The notes under the pieces are model-generated. The model saw nothing but the letters and a program-made list of their open reading frames with translations, was not told the origin of the DNA and made no database searches. A stretch of DNA of 19,082 bases from Chromera velia (Eukaryota > Sar > Chromeraceae), in assembly GCA_018398765.1 (NCBI GenBank), contig JAHBMJ010002420.1, positions 1 to 19,082 of the forward strand, in the 5' to 3' direction. Positions within the stretch are counted from its first letter, which is position 1, and every line of letters begins with the position of its first letter. The position numbers and the translations under genes were made by a program. Positions 1 to 8,054 of the stretch are shown in pieces.

Positions 1-82
1 AACCGGTCCGATGGAAGATGATGGAAGCTGTACGTAGGAGAGTCGAAAACTCGGAGACTGTCAAACACTTCCGACGAGCTTC

Positions 83-158
83 ATGCATGCTTCATGCACA
101 TGCAGTTCAGGCGTCTCCGCTGACGCACGCAAGCGTGGTCCCGGAAAGCATGCATGCA
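83..158. promoter_or_regulatory. TGCATGC-type palindromic motifs upstream of the EF-hand gene
   Basis: ATGCATGC occurs at about 83-90 and TGCATGCA at 151-158, with further ATGCA/GCATGC variants around them, 220-300 bp upstream of the ATG at 384. TGCATGCA is a known target of an ApiAP2 transcription factor in apicomplexans. Chromerids share the ApiAP2 family, so a cis-element is possible here. The motif is short and the region is rich in GCATG words, so chance is not excluded. Confidence 0.25.
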
Positions 159-238
159 CGCGCAGATCGATCGATCGAATGACTGACCTTCGATCGTCAA
201 CGCACACTCAAGCGTGCCTTGAAGCGTCCAGATGAGCG

Positions 239-250
239 CATATATATACG
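239..250 (+). promoter_or_regulatory. TATA-like element
   Basis: A run of alternating TA (ATATATATA) lies about 135 bp upstream of the first ATG of the EF-hand gene. It is the only TATA-like block in an otherwise mixed-composition 5' region. The transcription start is not known, so this is only positional evidence. Confidence 0.25.
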
Positions 251-383
251 TTTCTGCTCTACGTTGTCAGAATGTTCGTTTAGACTTGTACAGTTCGACG
301 ATGCACTGAAGCTACTACTATCCACTGAAGTCCCAAAGTCTTTTCATGTCGTAGGCCCCCATGACCCTTACAAGGCAGCATAG

Positions 384-1118
384 ATGAGGGGGCGTTTACG
401 TCATCGAGTCACCGCCCTGGCTCTGTTGTTGCTGCTTTCAGTGCAGCTGCCCGTTTGGGCCTCTGATGAACAAGTCGAACCTGAAGCTGTTTGGAATGAG
501 GACGATATAGAGCTGGACATCGATCAGATGCTATCCGACTACACATCAGACTTTCACCAATTTGACCTGAACTCAGATGGTGGGTCTAGTTACTGTTATA
601 CGTGCACTTGAAAGTGTTGTTCAAATGCTGTGGGAATTAAATTTGGGACGCGATGCACCTTCACCTCCTTTTTCTTTGTATGTAGCTTTTTTCTTGCCTC
701 TTCTCGTTCAGGTCTCGTGGACGCTCTGGAAGTGAGGGCCTCGTTTGAGGAGTTGCACAAAGAGGAACTGTACACGTTCTTTCGATTCGCAGACTCAGAT
801 TTCGATGGCACAGGTCAGGAACAACCCGTACACACAGGGACAAACATGTGACTATGCATCTGTGCCAACGCATCCAGGTACATCAGTCATTTCTGCCCGT
901 GTAAGAATGTGAGGGGATACCTCCGAGGTTCAAACCGACTCCTTCAACGAGGACTGCATGTGTGTCTCCTCCCCAGCTGTATATATAGTCTTTTCCAGCC
1001 TTGGTGACTACAGGCACTGTTGCACTGTATGCCCGCAAGCTGCGTGACCCTTGGACCGTCCAAAGTCTTCTTTGTCTGTGGACCTGTACAGCTTTCTGAC
1101 CATTCATCCCTCTGTCTC

Positions 1119-1151
<33 letters not shown>

Positions 1152-1233
1152 ATATGCATGAAGAAAAGAAGGGAGAAGAAGAAACATATAGTCTGTCTGT
1201 CTGTCTGACTGTCTGACTGACTGACTGACTGAC

Positions 1234-1272
<39 letters not shown>

Positions 1273-1311
1273 ATATGCATGAAGAAAAGAAGGGAGAAGA
1301 AGAAACATATA

Positions 1312-1346
<35 letters not shown>

Positions 1347-1395
1347 CGAAAGAAAGGAAGCGATTCGGAAAAAGTGAAGTAAAGAAAAGACGAGA

Positions 1396-1443
<48 letters not shown>

Positions 1444-1624
1444 ATATACATGAAGAAAAGAAGGGAGAAGAAGAAACATATAGTCTGTCTGTCTGTCTGT
1501 CTGTCTGTCTGACTCACTGACTGACTGTCTTTCTGTCTGTCTGTCTGTCTGTCTGTTTGACTCTCTGTCTGTCCGAAAGAAAGGAAGCGATTCGGAAAAA
1601 GTGAAGTGAAGAAAAGACGAGATA

Positions 1625-1658
<34 letters not shown>

Positions 1659-1697
1659 ATATACATGAAGAAAAGAAGGGAGAAGAAGAAACATATA

Positions 1698-1733
<36 letters not shown>

Positions 1734-1780
1734 GTCCGACTGTCTGACTGTCTGACTGTCTGACTGACTGACTGACTGAC

Positions 1781-1820
<40 letters not shown>

Positions 1821-1992
1821 AGAAGAAAGAACATATAGTCTGTCATTCTCTCTTTTTGTAAAACTCTAACATGCAACTGCCCCAGAACTGCGAAAGTAAG
1901 AGCGTGCATGATTGCAACATGCAAAAATATTAGCTTGTCGCTGAAGATTGTCTGCCGACTCCCTTCAATGACTTCGATGTGAATCCCCGGCA

Positions 1993-2023
<31 letters not shown>

Positions 2024-2096
2024 CTATGTGTATGTGTGTGCAGTCTCGCTTCCTGAGTACATCGACTATCTCTTGGCATCTGAGGAGGACGACTGA
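384..2096 (+). CDS. secreted/ER-type protein with paired EF-hands, three exons
   Basis: Three exons join in frame: 384-579, 712-813 and 2044-2096 (351 nt, 116 residues plus TGA). Both introns have GT-AG ends and both are phase 1. Residues 1-26 form a signal peptide: basic start, then an ALALLLLLS core, cleavage probably after VWA. An acidic stretch follows. Splicing creates two perfect 12-residue EF loops: DLNSDGLVDALE (exon 1/2 junction) and DSDFDGTVSLPE (exon 2/3 junction). Each has acidic or Asn/Ser ligands at positions 1, 3, 5 and 9, Gly at 6 and Glu at 12, and each is followed by a helix. Neither loop is complete in the unspliced sequence, which is strong support for the exon model. The protein probably binds calcium in the secretory pathway or outside the cell. 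The C-terminus (ASEEDD) is acidic with no KDEL-type retrieval signal. Its target is unknown. Confidence 0.82.
1100..1840 (+). repeat. composite TCTG minisatellite with two interspersed spacer families, inside intron 2
   Basis: Long (TCTG)n tracts with GACTG variants are interrupted by two conserved purine-rich spacers. Spacer A (40 bp, starting TATATGCATGAAGAAAAG) is at 1151-1190, 1272-1311, 1443-1482 and 1658-1697, with a truncated copy at 1821-1837. Spacer B (51 bp, starting CCGAAAGAAAGGAAGCG) is at 1346-1396 and 1573-1623. The order is A, A, B, A, B, A, partial A. The two early A copies have GCATG and the two later ones ACATG; the rest is identical by eye. This points to recent amplification of blocks larger than the tetranucleotide. 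The repeat lies wholly within intron 2 (814-2043). Confidence 0.93.
1994..2043 (+). repeat. (TG)n tract running into the intron 2 splice acceptor
   Basis: About 15 TG dinucleotides, then TCTATGTGTATGTGTGTG, directly precede the acceptor CAG at 2041-2043. The tract stands where a polypyrimidine tract would normally be. Exon 3, which completes the second EF-hand loop, starts at 2044. Confidence 0.85.
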
Positions 2097-2947
2097 TGGA
2101 CCTCCCCAATAGAGCGTGGTGCATCCTCTTCCTCTCCCTTCCTTGGCATCGCCTGGTGATTGTAGGCGGAGCCCCATTCAAATTTTACAGGCCGATTCGA
2201 GTTGAAGCAGGTCTTTTTGAAAGGAATTCATTCTACGCTTAGGAGACTGCTCTATCGCATCACATGATTTGATCCATGACTGCATGATTCTTGGAGAGAG
2301 GTGACCACACAGGAAGTTCAACTTTTGGAAGTGCGCACCCCTCAAGAGTGACCGAATTCAAAGAACGTTCAAGTTGGTCGAAGTTTATGGATGCAATACC
2401 AACTAGGTGACATCAATGCAATCCCACTGCCAATCCGGCCAGTAGACCAGGCAGTGGTTCTATGTAAGGCCAATGTTCAAGCGGCCCGGGGCTTCGCAAG
2501 TTGTACGGGTTGCTGGCAGTGCCAATGGCATGCAGAGTGCGTGTTTGGTGTACATTTGTCAAGTAAAAACTTTGAAATTGCGTGAATCTCTATTGCAAAC
2601 GTTTCCAAATTTGCTCTTATAACGAGTTATGTTTATTTTTGTAATTACAACTTGTAAATTGATCTAGAAATTGATATGGATAGTGCTTAGAGACCTATAT
2701 TAGTCTATATTCATCATCAGTGATTCATTATCATATAAGCATTGTCAATATATAAAGTTTTATCTAAAGGTTTATTTCATTATACTTCATAAGAAAGTAA
2801 CCTTTAAAAGTTAGGTATTTTTGATGGTTTTTAATGGCTAAATTTAAATCGTTTTCTCATTTTTGACTGGAAAAGCGTTTACGATCACAAAAAGGATGAA
2901 GGAGGACAAAAGCATGCCAAAGCAGGTCCTAGAGCCAGTTGAAGAAC
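2097..2947. other. 3' flank of the EF-hand gene, no gene seen
   Basis: The first 400 bp are of mixed composition and probably include the 3' UTR. From about 2590 the sequence becomes strongly AT-rich. Short open frames here have no recognisable protein character, and I see no RNA gene. Confidence 0.5.
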
Positions 2948-2949
2948 TA

Positions 2950-3173
2950 GACGTATCACAGCAAAAAAAATAAAATAATTAAAGCCCATTCTCACTTATT
3001 TTTTTTTCTTTTTTTTTTTTTTGCGATATTGGATAACAAACAACTGTTGTTCAAGTGTTGCGTAAGTGTTGTTTGGGTGTTGCACAACTGTTGCTTAGGT
3101 GTTGCAAGAAAAAAAAAAATTAAAGCCAATTCTGGTTTACTTTTTTTTTTATTTTTTTTTTCTGTGATACGTC
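2950..3173. mobile_element. short TIR element (MITE) with TA flanks
   Basis: GACGTATCACAG at 2950-2961 is matched in inverted orientation by CTGTGATACGTC at 3162-3173. Both ends are flanked by TA (2948-2949 and 3174-3175), as expected for a TA target duplication of the Tc1/mariner or Stowaway type. Inside each end is a longer A-rich/T-rich segment that contains the shared word AATTAAAGCC in direct orientation (about 2977 and 3118). The core (about 3038-3103) is a run of five or six imperfect 11-13 bp GTGTTGC units. There is no coding capacity, so it would need a transposase from elsewhere. Confidence 0.7.
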
Positions 3174-3214
3174 TATTCGAGGAATGAGCAGGGTCAGGGA
3201 CGGCAACTAAAGAT

Positions 3215-3545
3215 ACCTAGAACTAAGGCTAGAAGTATACCTTTTGCATTCCTAGCCTAATTAATACTCCGCTACATTGCAGGCTGGACCTAGCTGGTTC
3301 CTAAGTAAAATTCTAGGTAAAATCTCATAAAATTTCAAAGTTGACAGTATCATCTTTCGGATTCTTTCCTAGCATCTTTCTTAACACCGTTTGCCGTCCT
3401 ATTCTTTAAATTTCTTTCTAGCTAAAATCTCATAAGATATTGTAAAATCGTTATAGTTAGGCTAGTTTAAAATCCTATAAAATCTTAGCTACCTCTAGAG
3501 TACTAATTATAGGGTATACTAAGTTCTAGACTAAGTTAAAGAAAC
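3215..3545. mobile_element. diverged inverted-repeat element (MITE-like remnant)
   Basis: The left side (about 3217-3273: AACTAAGGCTAGAA, GTATACC, TAATTAATACTC) is matched in reverse complement and in the same order by the right side (about 3497-3541: GAGTACTAATTA, GGTATACT, TTCTAGACTAAGTT). The interior repeats AAAATCTCATAA-type words twice. Ends and target duplication are unclear. It abuts the outer inverted repeat that begins near 3549. Confidence 0.45.
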
Positions 3546-3632
3546 AGTGTCACAGTAATAACATTTCCTAATAAATCGTCTCCTTGCAAGGGTTATACAG
3601 TAAATTTTAGAGTAAATCTTAAGAAGTCAATA

Positions 3633-4890
3633 AACTTGAAGACAATACATACTATCAATATGAATGGCATCGATCATAGCTAACATCATAGTTACTTTTA
3701 TGATAGTGTCTGCATTGGTGTGTGTGCTTACAGACAAAAACGCAGGATAGAACGCAGGAACTAGCCGTTACTAGCACAAGAATTAAAGAAAAAAAGGGGA
3801 CAGCCCCTACTATTGATAGATTAAAGAATAATACACTAGATAATATAAAACCATTCAATCAATTTTCATCATGCAATAATATTTCCTCAATTCACTCCGT
3901 TGATTCTAGCTCCGGGCCTGCTTTGTGATTTCTTTTGACACAGGGAGGCTTTGCTAGCTGCTTTCCATGGATTCTGCTCATATGGATGCGAACGCCTCTC
4001 TCAGAAAGAAACAACCTCTTACACTTCTCTGCCCCATAGCGAAAATCTCCTTCCTTTTTACCCTTCTTGACCGCTCTTTTTTCCTCTTTCTCTTTCCTTT
4101 ATCTCTTTTTAATTTCTTTTACTCCTCTTTGTACAAGCTTCCTCCATTTCCCCCTGTTTGCTGCGAGGGACTGCCACTCCTATTTAAAATCGGCAGTCTC
4201 AATAGGGGCATCTCTCGGTATCTCTCAACATGATCTTGGCCGGGACCCACTGTTCTTCCTTTGGGAGAGGGCCAGAGCCCTTTATTCTCTTCTTCAAATT
4301 CAATGCGGCCTCTTCCCCCCCCTACCATTCAAAATCCGGGAACACCCACTGAACCCAGTACTCTTCACCACCCCCCTCTGCCTTCCTTTTCGACAAAATT
4401 CTCTGAAGTCGATAGCTCTGCATAGAGGTCGTTTCTTTCTGAGAGAGGCCTTCACATCCACATGAGCAGAATCTATGGAAAGCAGCCAGCGAAGCCTCTC
4501 TGTATCAAAAAAAGGAATCATAAAGCAGACCCAGAGCTAGAATCAACAGAGTGAATTGAGGAAATATTATTGTATGATGAAAATTGATTGAATGGTTTTA
4601 TATTATCTAGTGTATTATTCTTTAATCTGTTGACAGTCCGGGCTGTCATACGGGCTGTCCCTTTTTTTTCTTTAATTCCTATGGTAGTAACGGCTAGTTC
4701 CTGCATTGTAGCCTGCGTTTTTATCTATATAAGCACCACTGTGGTGATATACACCCATGCACACACTGTCCATGCACTATCATACTAGCTATCATAAGAG
4801 TAACTATGAATCTATGAATTTATGATACCATTCATATTGAATCATTGATGGTATATGATATACTGTTTAGTGTACTGTCTTTATTGACTT
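3633..4890. mobile_element. foldback (long-TIR) transposon, nested
   Basis: The left arm, about 3633-4020, is the reverse complement of the right arm, about 4422-4890. Arms share long blocks such as GATTAAAGAATAATACACTA and CTCTCTCAGAAAGAAAC and differ by substitutions and small indels. The loop, 4021-4421, is unpaired and pyrimidine-rich. TA dinucleotides flank both ends (3631-3632 and 4891-4892). The uninterrupted outer arm near 7937-7950 shows the joined site (reverse complement GTCAATTACACC), so this element inserted into the outer repeat. Mirror-image short frames in the two arms are not convincing genes. It is non-autonomous. Confidence 0.75.
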
Positions 4891-5001
4891 TACACCAATT
4901 CTATAGGATTGTAGGGTTACACAATCACTTTTTTCAAAATGTGTTGTTACACATTGTTTTATTACACATTTTAATAGAATTTTGATGAATAAATTAATAT
5001 A

Positions 5002-5127
5002 TACTTTAGTGTGCAGTAATTCAAACTATCACTTTTAGGAATACATTAAATTCATACTTTAGTGTGCATTAATTCAAACTATCACTTTTAGGAATGCATT
5101 ATTACACACTTTAGTGTATATTAATTC
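5002..5127. repeat. 53-bp tandem repeat, about 2.4 copies
   Basis: The unit begins TACTTTAGTGTGCA and includes ATTCAAACTATCACTTTTAG. Copies start at 5002 and 5055, and a partial copy covers about 5107-5127. Copies differ at a few positions, so the duplication is fairly recent. It lies in the inner part of the outer inverted-repeat structure. Confidence 0.8.
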
Positions 5128-5161
5128 CACGTTTCATCTTCATCTTCTTTTTCTTCTTCAG

Positions 5162-5343
5162 GACGGTTTGAGCCTTTGAGGTATTTTGAGGGTACTGCTT
5201 TTGGAGCAATATTGTCAGCAACGCGGCAGGGAGAACTTTTGAGCACTGGAGGCAGGGGTGCCAAAGGTAAAAAGAGTAGAAACGGAAGCAGGGGGAGTGC
5301 TATGAGAGAGACGGTAGATTTGTTTAGAATTATTGCATACTAA
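5162..5343 (+). pseudogene. exon-like open segment inside the transposon island
   Basis: A pyrimidine-rich tract ends in TTCTTCTTCAG at 5161. The frame that follows is open from 5164 to the TAA at 5341-5343. It reads RFEPLRYFEGTAFGAILSAT, then a Gly/Lys/Arg/Ser-rich tail. A donor-like AAAG/GTAAAA lies at 5266/5267. GC content and codon composition differ from the AT-rich surroundings. It may be a captured host exon or a remnant of a transposon gene. I do not recognise the family, and it has no start codon of its own. Confidence 0.3.
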
Positions 5344-5370
5344 TTGTTACACACTTTTAATAATGTGTAA

Positions 5371-5831
5371 TGCTTTGTCCCTCCTGTCCGGCCACCTTAT
5401 GGTGTCCAGACAGAAGGTAAAGCGAGAATAAGAACCTTAAGAAAATTTAGAGAAGGAACGTGAGCAACACTCAGTCAGGCAACAGTTTACAGTCTGAAGG
5501 TTTGTCCCTACATCAGTTTAAGTTCTAGTACGATCTGATATTCCAATTGGCTGGATTCATTCTATCATGCATGGTTTCTACTCATTGAATTTCTTCTCTT
5601 TCAGACCCTAGAGCTGACAGTGTATCACACAGATATTAGACTCAAACGATGCTATCCATTGCTCAAGTGTCATATTGCCTAAATACGAAGGTCAGACTCG
5701 ACTTCGATCGATGCGCACGTGACACGTACGAAGCAAAGCGCGGCAGTGGAATGTGGTATGGGACGTGGGCTTATGCAGTCACGGCGTATGCGCCGAAGGC
5801 TCAAAGGGCGGTGCCACAGGGTAGGACTCCA
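5371..5831 (+). repeat. left copy of a direct-repeat pair (LTR-like)
   Basis: This segment is highly similar to 7420-7867 along its whole length. Similarity begins at TAATGCTTT and ends at GTAGGACTCCA, so the copies can be read as TG...CA, as in LTRs. A donor-like AGAAG/GTAAAG (near 5416) and an acceptor-like TTCTCTTTCAG (ending 5604) are kept in both copies. Many CpG sites of the right copy appear as TpG or CpA here. The 4 bp before it are GTAA. Confidence 0.7.
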
Positions 5832-7419
5832 CAGATCCCCCCCGGCCACGGACAGGAAAATCGTGTCCTCGCGATCAATAAATAAAGAGACCGAGCATGC
5901 GCTTCAATGCCCAAAGTGGATCTCTTCCAAGTTGCCGTAGACGTTGTCAGAGCTCCGAGAACTTCATCTTGATGACATCTATATCAAAATATTCAAGGCA
6001 CCACATAAATCAGAACGATCTTAAAGCGCCACGATGTGTGAGGCGTGCTCGCAAGTCTAAGATCACCCAGAAATAGGCGCGCGATGCAGATACTGCTGGC
6101 ACCAACAAAAACACCTGTCCAGCGCCTGTGTATATCGTTGACCGGAAAACTCAATCGGAGTCATGAGTTCCCAGCACCAGCTAGTTCAGGAGTACAGCGG
6201 CCGACGTATATATCCAATTCGGCGTCATCGAATTGTTAACAGCTGCAAAGGGATGTAGAGAAAAGAAAAGGGTGCAGCTACACACTGCTCCACTCATGAC
6301 TTCCTGAAAGCTTGTTTGTGTGTCGGCCATCCTCGTTCTCACTAAGCTACCATACCAAGCCAAACCAAACGACACTTCAGAATACTTTGTCACGACCTCA
6401 CTCCTCCGAGTCGAGGCGCATTGCTTCGATTGCTTAATCGTTCACTCCATGAGCAGCCATCACCAGTTTTAAATCCTTCCACCTTCTGACTGTCAGTCGA
6501 GAGGAACGGTACAACCGGGATATATCAACCCATCACAGGGGAACCTGGCCACGCAGCAGCAGTCACACACTTGACTTTTCGTACTTCAGACCTGCCGTTC
6601 CCTCAGGGGCATTAAATACATTCAATGCCTCCTGGCTTAATATCAAAATCGAAAGTGCAAGTCTTTTCAGCTTCTGACAGTGTCTCACTTTACAGCAGAA
6701 AGAACTCTCTCAGCTTGGCTCTCTTGGAGGGAAGTCCCAATGACTTCATGTGCGTGTGTACACAAATTGAATGGATGGAGCGGTTGTAGGGCTGTAGCAC
6801 ACTCAGCCTTCTGCTAAGCGCCCATACCTTTCGCATCATTTCAACACAAAAGGACTATTGCACAAAGGTGCGAACCAACGTGAATAAGCACATACACTAG
6901 CTGCCAGAGTCAGACCCCATGCGGACAGTCAGTCAGTCAGTGAACAGCTGAGTCACAACCAGACATAAGCTGGTTCCGTCTGATCAGACATAGAACCAGT
7001 CACACACTCACAGAAGAGCAAGCAAAAGAAGTAATCTACTGGCCGTTTCATTCGCGATATACTCATAGACGGCAGTCTCTGTTCTCTGTGTGGTAAAGTC
7101 ACTCCAAAGTTTAAGCAATACCAAGTAACATCTTCATGATCGGATATGATCGGTTCTATGCAGAGGTCTCTGATCCATTTCTCCAATCAGGAATGCCACC
7201 CCCAGTTCCTGGTCCACCACAATAAACTCAAAAAGAGTTTGAGGGCTCCGGGCAGCTTGGGACGTAAGGGAACGCTGAATTCCCCCACTCACGGTCTCTG
7301 CCTGACCGTGCCCATATCGTTGTAATCGGTTTTCTACTGTTGTATAAAAGGATAGATCTGATCTCTATCACAGAAGGTACACGAGAGTCGACACTCATCG
7401 AGCTAGGCGTTCACCATAA
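5832..7419. other. 1.6-kb interior between the direct repeats, no gene seen
   Basis: Base composition is balanced, unlike the AT-rich DNA on the left. All frames are broken at short intervals and no protein motif is recognisable. A TATA-like TGTATAAAAGG lies near 7344-7354, about 70 bp before the right repeat; it could drive transcription into that copy, but nothing coding follows. Confidence 0.5.
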
Positions 7420-7867
7420 TGCTTTATCCCTCTTATGGCGTCTAAACAGAAGGTAAAGCGAGGATAAGAACCTTAAGAAGATCTAGAGAAGGAACCAGAG
7501 AAGGAACGTGAGCAACACTTAGTCAGGCAATAGTTTACAGTCTGAAGGTTTGTCCCTACATTAGTTGAAGTTCTAGCGCGATCTGGTATTCCAATCGGCT
7601 GGATTCATTCTATCATGCATGGTTTCTACTCATTAAATTTCTTCTCTTTCAGACCCTAGAGCTGACAGTGTGTCAAACAGACATCAGACTCAAACGATGC
7701 TATTCATTGCTCAAGTGTCATGTTGCCTGAATGCGAAGGTTAGACTCAACTTCGATCGATGCGCGCGCGACACGCGCGGCGGCGGAATATGGCGTGGCAC
7801 GCGGGCTCACGCAGTCACGGCGCATGCGCCGAAGGCTCAAAGGGCGGCGCCACAGGGTAGGACTCCA
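7420..7867 (+). repeat. right copy of the direct-repeat pair (LTR-like)
   Basis: This partner of 5371-5831 keeps more CpG dinucleotides, for example a GCGCGCGCGAC block where the left copy has GCGCACGTGAC. It has an internal duplication (AGAGAAGGAACC) absent from the left copy and lacks about 10-15 bp present there. A G-run (about 7876-7883) and a TTACACA/TGTGTAA box follow it. Confidence 0.7.
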
Positions 7868-8054
7868 TAGTAAGAAGGGGGGGGTCAGGGGTAATTGTTA
7901 CACATTTAACTTTGTGTAATACTACAGGATTGGTGTAATTGACTTCTTAAGATTTACTCCAAGATTTACTGTATAATCCTTACAAGGAGACGACGTAACT
8001 TACTCACTTTTTATTCTAGAAATTTATTAGAAATGTTGTTATTGTCACGGTGAA

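Larger units (their letters stand above)
4908..5370. repeat. AT-rich zone with dispersed TTACACA/TGTGTAA boxes
   Basis: TTACACA-type boxes recur from 4908 to 5370 (near 4915, 4953, 4970, 5102 and 5347), and again beyond the right direct repeat near 7888-7915. Many are paired as imperfect palindromes, with TTACACA followed by TGTGTAA 15-20 bp away. This clustering is typical of subterminal regions of DNA transposons, but I cannot name a family. Confidence 0.4.
5371..7867 (+). mobile_element. possible non-autonomous LTR-type element
   Basis: Two direct repeats of about 450 bp with TG...CA ends enclose 1.59 kb (5832-7419) that has no long frame and no visible gag, protease, reverse transcriptase or integrase motif. 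GTAA precedes the left copy, and GTAA lies 2 bp beyond the CA of the right copy, so a target duplication is possible but not exact. I see no clear tRNA primer site after the left copy and no purine tract before the right copy. A plain segmental duplication is the main alternative. Confidence 0.4.
3549..8047. mobile_element. large inverted-repeat structure, outer arms
   Basis: The left arm, 3549-3630, is the reverse complement of about 7937-8047. Shared blocks include CGTCTCCTTG, TTATACAGTAAAT and GAGTAAATCTTAAGAAGTCAA. The right arm carries an extra segment of about 30 bp. The left arm resumes after the nested foldback element at 4891 (TACACCAATT) and stays alignable with the right arm to about 4960. 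The structure spans about 4.5 kb and now contains a foldback element, tandem repeats and a direct-repeat pair. No transposase is visible. It may be one old element with later insertions, or two related elements in inverted orientation. Confidence 0.55.

Noticed and set aside
1100-1840. CRISPR-like array of repeats and spacers
   Set aside because: Here the spacers are conserved and the repeats are simple tetranucleotides, the reverse of a CRISPR array. The context is a eukaryotic intron.
883-1993. Minus-strand frames encoding long TDRQ repeats
   Set aside because: They arise only because a 4-bp repeat reads through without stops. They lie in the intron of a well-supported plus-strand gene.
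2391-2585. 64-codon frame downstream of the EF-hand gene
   Set aside because: Short, no motif, located in the likely 3' flank; expected by chance.
3655-4788. Mirror-image hydrophobic frames (MNGFILSSVLFFNL) in the two foldback arms
   Set aside because: Present twice only because the arms are inverted copies. They are short, differ in their later parts, and have no transposase motif.
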